Shown here: positions 30,274 to 35,456 of the stretch, in pieces
How positions within the stretch are numbered: the first letter of the stretch is position 1
Layout: every line of letters begins with the position of its first letter
NCBI GenBank assembly: GCA_035640455.1
Contig: DASQWB010000114.1
Coordinates: 1-35,456 of the forward strand
Reading direction: 5' to 3'
Source of the DNA: AC-50 sp035640455
GTDB lineage: Bacteria; Actinomycetota; Thermoleophilia; Gaiellales; Gaiellaceae
Length of the DNA stretch: 35,456 bases
Notes under the pieces: model-generated
What the model saw: only the letters and a program-made list of their open reading frames with translations
Told to the model about the DNA's origin: nothing
Databases searched by the model: none
Translations under genes and position numbers: made by a program

Positions 30274-32001
30274 CTACGCCTTTCGCGACTCGACGTAGCG
30301 GGCGCCGAGCGTCGTCGCCAGCGTGCGGTGCGGAGGGCTGGCGCCGACGAGGATCGAGCGCGCGGGATCGACGCCATGTGCGCGCGAGAACGCGAGAGGC
30401 AGTCCGGGGAGCGGCGGCCGGCACCAACAGGTCGGGGGGCCGGCGGCGTGCGGGCAAAGCGCGCCTTCGACCGGCCCGGAGATTTGCGCGGCGAGCGCGG
30501 CGACGAGGGGCGCGAGCTCCTCCGGCGCTCCGTCTGGGCGCCAGTCGAAGACGAGGTGAGGCGCGTCTCGATTGCCCTGTGCCTCCCATCTGCCTTCCCT
30601 CAGCACCGCTGCGGCGACGAAGACACCCGTGCGCGTACGGTCAGAGCGTGACGCGCGCGCGAAGGCCTTGTGCTCGACGTCTGCGAATCCCTCGTCGAGC
30701 GAAGGCGGCTCGAGCTCGCGGAGCGCGCGCATCTGGGAGGTCGGCGCCAGCGTCTCCGGCCCGCGCAGCTCCTGCGGGCTCGGCAGCGATCCGAAGCGCT
30801 CGAGCAGGCGCTCGACCATGTTGAACTGCGCCTGCGCGAGCGGAGTGTCGAGCCAGACGCAGCGCGTCGACGCGCCGTGGCGGCTCGCCGCGTCGACGAC
30901 GTAGCTTCGTGCGGCGCGCGTGAGGTACGTGTTGTCGAGCACGACCCGCCGGGCCCCTCCGGCCAGCAGCTCGTCGAGCGCGCCGGCGAGCTCGCGCAGC
31001 GAGCCTCCGCGCTCGTCGCGGTTGAGCCGCACGTAGCCATGGGCGACGTACTCCTCCGCGACGCGGCTCTTCCCGGCTCCGGGGATGCCCATGACGAGCA
31101 CGACCTCTGCGCCGGTCCGACGTGTCCGCTCGGCGCTTGCTGCGCCGAACTCTCTGTCGAGCAGCGCCCGCTCCTCCAGGTCGAGCGTGATCGCCGCTGC
31201 CGCGGCGGCCGAACGGGCCGTCTCCGGCCGGCGCGCACCGGGGACCGCGACGATCTCGGGCGAGAGCGCGAGCAGCCAGGCGAGCGCGATCTCGGCCGCG
31301 GTCGCGCCGTGCGCCTTCGCGACCTCGGCCAGCGCCGCGTTGCGAGCGAGCCGCGGCGCCCGGCGCGGCCCACCGAGCGGCGAGTGCGCGATCACGGCGA
31401 TGCCGGCCTCGGCGCAGCGGGCGACGACGCCACCTCGCAGAGCGCCGACGTCGAACGGGCTGAGGGCGACCTGGACAGCCGCGATCGGCGCGAGCTCGAG
31501 CGCCTCGTCGAGCAGGCGCCGGTTGACGTTCGAGACGCCAACGTGACGCACGAGTCCTTCCGCAGCGAGTCGCTCCAGCGCGCGCAGCGACGTCCGCCAC
31601 GGAGTCCGCGGATCGGGCGCGTGGATGAGGTAGAGGTCGATCGGCAGCCCGTCGAGCGCGACGAGGCTTGCTTCGCAGTCCGCGCGGAGCGCCTTTGCCC
31701 GACCGTCGGGAACCCATCCGCCACCGACCCGAGTCATGCCGCCCTTCGTGACGATGCGAGCCCGCGCGTCGGCCCCGCAGCCACGGAGGGCCCGGGCCAG
31801 CAGTCGCTCGTTGTGGCCCAGGTCGTTCTCGCCGAGCCCGTACGAATGCGCTGTGTCGAAGACAGTCACACCTGCGTCGACCGCGGCTGCGATGGCCTCG
31901 AGAGCCAGCTCCTCGTCGCGCTCCGGCTCCGTCGACAAGCGCATGCAGCCGAGCCCGACACGAAGTTCCGAAATGCTGGCCCATCGCCCGCGCGTCACCA
32001 T
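30274..32001 (-). CDS. three-part fusion: aldo/keto reductase, P-loop kinase (PNK-like), HAD-like C-domain
   Basis: 575 residues from ATG 32001 (ATG 32016 and GTG 32031 are alternatives; none has a good ribosome site). Residues 1-285 are an aldo/keto reductase with D49 and Y54 (FDTAHSY), K86 (VTKGG), H127 (YLIHAPD) and VRHVGVSNVNRRLLDEALE. Residues 298-440 are a P-loop kinase: Walker A GIPGAGKS (305-312) and DNTYLTRAARSYVV, the form of polynucleotide-kinase-type enzymes. The C-terminus has CPHAAGPPTCWCRPPLPGL, like the zinc-loop HAD phosphatases of the GmhB kind, and VDPARSILVG. The HAD Asp nucleophile motif is not evident (FDWRPDG at best). Divergent from a RibD-type gene, first in the operon with the CoA synthetase. 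Confidence 0.82.
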   Translation of the reverse strand: MVTRGRWASISELRVGLGCMRLSTEPERDEELALEAIAAAVDAGVTVFDTAHSYGLGENDLGHNERLLARALRGCGADARARIVTKGGMTRVGGGWVPDGRAKALRADCEASLVALDGLPIDLYLIHAPDPRTPWRTSLRALERLAAEGLVRHVGVSNVNRRLLDEALELAPIAAVQVALSPFDVGALRGGVVARCAEAGIAVIAHSPLGGPRRAPRLARNAALAEVAKAHGATAAEIALAWLLALSPEIVAVPGARRPETARSAAAAAAITLDLEERALLDREFGAASAERTRRTGAEVVLVMGIPGAGKSRVAEEYVAHGYVRLNRDERGGSLRELAGALDELLAGGARRVVLDNTYLTRAARSYVVDAASRHGASTRCVWLDTPLAQAQFNMVERLLERFGSLPSPQELRGPETLAPTSQMRALRELEPPSLDEGFADVEHKAFARASRSDRTRTGVFVAAAVLREGRWEAQGNRDAPHLVFDWRPDGAPEELAPLVAALAAQISGPVEGALCPHAAGPPTCWCRPPLPGLPLAFSRAHGVDPARSILVGASPPHRTLATTLGARYVESRKA

Positions 32002-32034
32002 GAGCGCGTAGTCCATCAGGAGGAGCCACACGAG

Positions 32035-32556
32035 ATGCAGATCCGCACCCGCATGTGCATGAGCCTCGACGGCTACGTGACGAGGCCCGACGGCTGGCCC
32101 GCGCAGCTCGCCGATCCGGCGTGGGATCCCGAGGCCTTCGGCTTCCGCGACTTCCAGGCGAGGTGCGACGCGGTGCTGATGGGCCGCACGACGTTCGAGC
32201 CCGCGCTCGGCGCCGACGGGTGGCCGTGGCCGGACCTCGACGTGTTCGTCCTCGGCTCACGGCGTCCACCCGGGTCGCCCGACCACGTCGTCGTCGACAG
32301 CGACCCGGCACGGCTGCTGGAGAAGGTGCGGGCCGCCAATCGCGGCGGCGACGTCCACCTCGTCGGCGGCCCGCGCACGATCGAGACCTTCCGGCTGCTC
32401 GGAGCGCTCGACGAGCTCGGCCTGATCGTGCTGCCCTTGCTCGTCGGCGGCGGGATGCAGCTGACGCCGTCCGTGAGCATTGACACCCGGCTGACGCTCG
32501 CGCGTCAGCACGCGCTGCCGAGCGGCGCCGTGGAGCTCGTCTACGCCTGCGCCTGA
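32035..32556 (+). CDS. RibD/dihydrofolate-reductase-like family protein
   Basis: 173 residues from ATG 32035, aggaggag upstream at 9 bp. Family markers: RTRMCMSLDGYVTRPDG, FQARCDAVLMGRTTFE, VFVLGSRRPPGSPDHVV, DVHLVGGPRTIETFRLLG and LLVGGGMQLTPSVSI. The Gly-rich VGGPRTI loop binds the nicotinamide cofactor. Third member of this family in the window and intact. The ribosome site is inside the first codons of the divergent fusion gene's alternative starts, so their 5' ends share promoter space. Confidence 0.87.
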   Translation: MQIRTRMCMSLDGYVTRPDGWPAQLADPAWDPEAFGFRDFQARCDAVLMGRTTFEPALGADGWPWPDLDVFVLGSRRPPGSPDHVVVDSDPARLLEKVRAANRGGDVHLVGGPRTIETFRLLGALDELGLIVLPLLVGGGMQLTPSVSIDTRLTLARQHALPSGAVELVYACA

Positions 32557-32568
32557 ACGCGAGTCACG

Positions 32569-33684
32569 TCACCGGAACGCTCCGCCGATCAGGATCTGCT
32601 GGGACGTGCTGATGTCGGGGAGCGCGCTGTAGACGCGGACGTCGTCGTTGGAGACGCCGAAGCGGCCCATGTTGTAGGTGGGCATCGTGCCGGAGCCGCC
32701 GCGCAGGGTGATCGTGCCGACCGGCTTGAAGTCGAGCGTAACCCAGAGGACGCTGCCATCAGCAAGGTTCACGTCCTTGACCTGAACCGACAGGAGGCTG
32801 AAGCCGCCGCAGCCGCTGAACTTCGTCTCGTCGGCGGTGGCCTGGCCGCTCGGCGTCTTGCCATTGAACGTGGAGCCGCTCAAGGGCTCCTTGAGCGTTC
32901 CTCCGGTCTGGCAGCCGGGCGGGCTCGGCGGCGGCGGGTCGGTGACGGTGAGCGAGAACCTCCCGGTCGCGGTCGCTCCGCTCGCGTCGGTCACGGTCAC
33001 CGTGAACGTCGACGTGCCCTTCACGGTCGGCGAGCCGAGCAGGAGCCCCGACGGCCGGAGTGTCAGCCCCGAGGGGACCTGCCCCGACCACCTGTACGGC
33101 GCAGTGCCGCCGGTCGCGTTGAAGGTCGTCGTGAAGAAGTTGTTCACGAAGACGTTGCTGCCCGCGCCGACGTCGCAGACACTGTTCGCGCACGAGAAGA
33201 ACTGCGTGTCGATCGCGAGCGGCGGGTTCGTGCCGGTGCCGGTCCCGGTGATCGGAACCGTCTGCGGGCTGTTGGCCGCGTTGTCGGTGAGGGTGAACGC
33301 CGCCGACCGCGTGCCGGTCCCCTTCGGCGCGAACGTGATCGCGACGCTGCAGCTCGTCCCCGCTGCGAGCGTCAGGCCGGAGCAGCCGTCGTTCACCTCG
33401 GTGTAGTCGAGCGTGTTCGGTACAGCCGCACTGTTGATGAAGAGCCCCGCGTTCCCGGTGTTCGTGACCGTGATCGACTGCGGCGCGCTCGTCGTGCCGA
33501 CGTCCTGCGATGCGAAGGTCAGCGACGTCGGCGTGAACGTGACGGCAGGCGCCGCAGTCGACGTCGTCGTGCCACCACCGCCTCCACCACTCCCGTGATC
33601 GCCCGCCGCGGTCGCGGGCACCGCCAGAGCGGTCAGCGCCACGACCACGAGGAACCCGCTTCGGACACGCCGGATAGCGTTCAT
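32569..33684 (-). CDS. secreted protein with ASH-type and Ig-like beta domains
   Basis: 371 residues from ATG 33684 (gaggaggggg upstream). Signal peptide: SGFLVVVALTALAVPATAAG, then a Gly/Thr linker. Residues 45-135: TPTSLTFASQDVGTTSAPQ, ITVTNTGNAGLFINS and CSVAITFAPKGTGTRSAAF, the choice-of-anchor-D (ASPM/SPD-2/Hydin-like) fold. Residues 150-240: APYRWSGQVPSGLTLRPSG and STFTVTVTDASGATATGRF, an Ig-like putative (He_PIG) domain. A Pro spacer precedes a ~100-residue C-domain with two Cys (PGCQTGG, FSGCGGF). No enzyme motif, so probably a surface or matrix protein. No sorting signal or membrane anchor is visible. Confidence 0.82.
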   Translation of the reverse strand: MNAIRRVRSGFLVVVALTALAVPATAAGDHGSGGGGGGTTTSTAAPAVTFTPTSLTFASQDVGTTSAPQSITVTNTGNAGLFINSAAVPNTLDYTEVNDGCSGLTLAAGTSCSVAITFAPKGTGTRSAAFTLTDNAANSPQTVPITGTGTGTNPPLAIDTQFFSCANSVCDVGAGSNVFVNNFFTTTFNATGGTAPYRWSGQVPSGLTLRPSGLLLGSPTVKGTSTFTVTVTDASGATATGRFSLTVTDPPPPSPPGCQTGGTLKEPLSGSTFNGKTPSGQATADETKFSGCGGFSLLSVQVKDVNLADGSVLWVTLDFKPVGTITLRGGSGTMPTYNMGRFGVSNDDVRVYSALPDISTSQQILIGGAFR

Positions 33685-33783
33685 TTCCCCCTCCTCAGCC
33701 AGCTTTCGCGGGGCTGTACGGCTAACCGGTCGGATCGGTTTGCGGCTGGTTCGAGGCACGCCGCGGCCGGGAACAAGCAGCGG

Positions 33784-34674
33784 GTGCGACGACTGGCAGT
33801 GCTCGTCGTTTCAGCGGCGGCCGTCGGGCTGCTTCCCGCGGCCGGTGCCGGCAGCAGCACCGCGCCGGTGATCGCGTTCGTCAGCGACCAGAGCGGCGAT
33901 TACGAGCTGTGGACGGTGCGGCTCGACGGCACCGGCCTCCACCGGCTCACGCGCGCGAAGGGAATGGACGACACGCCCGCGTGGTCGCCCGACGGGCGGC
34001 GCATCGCGTTCATCCGCTACCGGGCGTACTGGCCGAAGGTCTGGGTGATGAACGCGAACGGCAGCCGGCAACGCCGCCTGACGAAGGGCTACTCGAAGGA
34101 AGGAACGCCGATCTGGACGCGGGACGGGAAGCACATCGTGTACGGCTCGATCCCCGACCCGCCGCGTGCGAACGCGCCCGGCTCCTGGTCGATGCGCCCG
34201 GACGGCACGCACAAGCACCCGATCCGGCCGGGGTACGGCAGCCCGCCGTCGTTCTCGCCGAACGGCCGGCGCGCGACGTTCTCGGCCGGCTGCGGCGGCG
34301 GCTACGGCAGCTGCATCTACGTCTCGAACGCCGACGGAAGCCACCGCCGCCAGATCAGCGCGGTCGGCGCCGGCGGCAACGAGCAACCCGCGTGGTCGCC
34401 CGACGGCCGGCTGATCGCGTGGATCAACTCCACCGAGCTCTGGGTGATGAACGCGGACGGCTCGCAGCCGAGGCGGCTCGCTCCGGGCCCGCTCCCGGAG
34501 ACCTACGACTCCTCGCCGAGCTGGGCTCCGGACGGCTCACGGATCGTGTTCGCCACGAACCGCTCACCCTCCGGGCTCGCCGTGATCAACCGCAACGGCA
34601 CCGGCCTCGCGCCCATCGGGGTCGGCGTCGTCCGCCACGCCGGTTGGCCGGCATGGCAGCCGCGTCCGCGATGA
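33784..34674 (+). CDS. secreted TolB-like beta-propeller protein
   Basis: 296 residues from GTG 33784. Signal peptide RRLAVLVVSAAAVGLLPAAG; then repeats VIAFVSDQSGDYELWTVRLD, TPAWSPDGRRIAF, KVWVMNANG, PPSFSPNGRRATF, CIYVSNADG, PAWSPDGRLIAW, LWVMNADG, PSWAPDGSRIVF, ending WPAWQPRPR. This is six blades or so of the TolB/PD40 type. No Shine-Dalgarno fits well. It is the intact paralogue of the truncated gene at 22003. Its TGA overlaps the ATG of the next gene, so the two are coupled. Divergent from the ASH-domain gene over 99 bp. Confidence 0.85.
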   Translation: MRRLAVLVVSAAAVGLLPAAGAGSSTAPVIAFVSDQSGDYELWTVRLDGTGLHRLTRAKGMDDTPAWSPDGRRIAFIRYRAYWPKVWVMNANGSRQRRLTKGYSKEGTPIWTRDGKHIVYGSIPDPPRANAPGSWSMRPDGTHKHPIRPGYGSPPSFSPNGRRATFSAGCGGGYGSCIYVSNADGSHRRQISAVGAGGNEQPAWSPDGRLIAWINSTELWVMNADGSQPRRLAPGPLPETYDSSPSWAPDGSRIVFATNRSPSGLAVINRNGTGLAPIGVGVVRHAGWPAWQPRPR

Positions 34675-35456
34675 CGAGACCGGCGCTCGTCGTCCTCGTG
34701 CTCGCGCTGCTCGGGGTGGCTGCGAGCGGCGCCCGCCGCGCCTTGCCGGTGCGCGCGGCCCGCCCAGCGGACGACGCGCGGCTCTCGGGAGCGCGGTGGG
34801 AGGAGGACTGGCGCGTGCTCGCGCTCGACCCGGCGAGCCGAAGCTACGCGGTCGTCACCTTCGTCGCCGGGCCGGTGCCTGCGCTATGGATCTCCGCCCG
34901 TTCCGGCGCGAAGAAGGTCGCGGGCGGCAGCGAGCTCGCGAACGGGCTGCTTCCGCACCGCGGCCCCGGCGTCACGGTCGCGAACCTGCCCGACAACGCG
35001 CCGCCGCAGGCCAACTCGCTGTCGTACGCGCGAGGGCGGTACACGGTCGACCTCACGTACACGGTGCGCGGGCATCTGACGATCGTCCCCGGCCGCGCCG
35101 GCGTCACCGTCGGCCCGTGGCACCTCGGCCCCGAGCGCGTGTTCCCCGGCGACTACACCGTCCCCGGCCGGATGTGGTGGAGCGTCCCAGTCGCGACTGG
35201 AACGGTCAGCGGCTGGCTCGAGTCTCAGGGCCAGCGGATCGTGCTGCGCCGGTGGCGCGCGTACCAGGACCACGTCTGGGGACAGTTCCGGCGCTCGTCG
35301 ACGACGTGGACACATTGGGACTTCGTCCTGAAGACGCCGCGCCCCGGCGAAGCGTGGATCCTGAACGGCCTCGAGCCGAAGTACGACATCTACCCGCACG
35401 ACAACCGCTGGCAGGGAGTGCTCGTCCACGCGACGCCGCGCGGTGTCTCCGCGTGC
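34671..35456 (+). CDS. secreted CrtC/AttH (lipocalin-like) protein, 5' part
   Basis: ATG 34671 overlaps the TolB-like stop (ATGA). The frame is open to the end of the window (262 codons), so the 3' end is missing. Signal peptide: TRPALVVLVLALLGVAASG. The body is beta-rich with SLSYARGRYTVDLTYTVRG, FPGDYTVPGRMWWSVPVAT, then RRWRAYQDHVWGQFRRSSTT and WTHWDFVL; the DHVWG and W..WDF pattern is the carotenoid 1,2-hydratase/AttH fold. It may bind or modify a hydrophobic compound. Substrate unknown. Confidence 0.72.
   Translation, partial: MTRPALVVLVLALLGVAASGARRALPVRAARPADDARLSGARWEEDWRVLALDPASRSYAVVTFVAGPVPALWISARSGAKKVAGGSELANGLLPHRGPGVTVANLPDNAPPQANSLSYARGRYTVDLTYTVRGHLTIVPGRAGVTVGPWHLGPERVFPGDYTVPGRMWWSVPVATGTVSGWLESQGQRIVLRRWRAYQDHVWGQFRRSSTTWTHWDFVLKTPRPGEAWILNGLEPKYDIYPHDNRWQGVLVHATPRGVSAC

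Noticed and set aside
28305..30824. 839-codon plus-strand ORF opposite the CoA synthetase
   Set aside because: Antisense shadow rich in Arg/Asp/Val; the minus strand has a full PrpE-like enzyme.
30670..32556. 628-codon plus-strand ORF that ends in the RibD-type gene
   Set aside because: Only the part from ATG 32035 matches the family and has a ribosome site; the rest is antisense to the fusion gene.
1..35456. tRNA, rRNA, CRISPR arrays, transposase genes, prophage or att sites
   Set aside because: Read for cloverleaf and GTTCGA-type T-arms, regular spaced repeats, and integrase or transposase motifs; none was found. Reading by eye could miss a divergent tRNA.

Overview
The window is GC-rich bacterial DNA with short intergenic gaps, many GTG/TTG starts and several genes that appear to begin at or near their transcription start. 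The gene content (NarL-type two-component pair, ECF-like sigma factor, HtpX, secreted TolB-like propellers, eukaryal/archaeal-type ProRS) and codon use fit a high-GC actinobacterium, probably of class Thermoleophilia. That placement is inference; no rRNA or tRNA gene is visible to confirm it.

Layout. 1-2.1 kb: tail of an unknown gene, then proS behind a 343-bp leader holding a proline-rich mini-ORF, a hairpin and a second mini-ORF that overlaps the proS start; a 169-bp near-palindrome begins at the proS stop codon. 2.2-4.7 kb: leftward pair of a PaaK/coenzyme F390 synthetase-like adenylating enzyme and a nitroreductase. 4.9-8.5 kb: an ArsR-SRPBCC-DUF1801 operon with a clear promoter/operator, followed by broken VOC and RibD-type genes, then DUF899, a monooxygenase-like protein and a GFA-type zinc protein. 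8.5-11 kb: coiled-coil protein and a KhtTU-like cation/proton antiporter operon. 11-14.8 kb: a chimeric sigma factor divergent from a large secreted alpha-amylase. 14.8-15.8 kb: a deletion scar where hypF and a cupin gene have both lost their 5' ends.

15.8-21.5 kb: RibD-type reductase, a 51-residue rubredoxin-like protein, two convergent GreA-family genes separated by duplicated hairpins, and a leftward stress operon (HtpX, UspA, histidine kinase, response regulator, GreA C-domain), preceded by an aldo/keto reductase. 21.5-27.3 kb: frameshifted DUF4396, truncated TolB copy, small membrane proteins, an NAD(P)-binding protein, a DUF1801-like protein and a large secreted protein with about 14 propeller repeats. 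27.3-32 kb: leftward operon of an aldo/keto reductase-kinase-HAD fusion, a propionyl/acetyl-CoA synthetase, a VOC protein and an MmcQ/YjbR protein. 32-35.5 kb: RibD-type reductase, a secreted Ig/ASH-domain protein, the intact TolB paralogue and the start of a secreted CrtC/AttH-like gene.

Two themes stand out. Paralogues are scattered through the window (three RibD-type, two VOC, two aldo/keto reductases, two DUF1801-like, two GreA-like, three propellers). Dispensable genes are decaying: six carry single-base indels and four loci show larger deletions, fusion or truncation, while long housekeeping ORFs are intact. Some of the indels could be sequencing errors. The best candidates for new biology are the proS leader, the 169-bp palindrome, the aldo/keto reductase-polynucleotide-kinase-like fusion, the GreA pair with altered catalytic tip, and the sigma-factor chimera.
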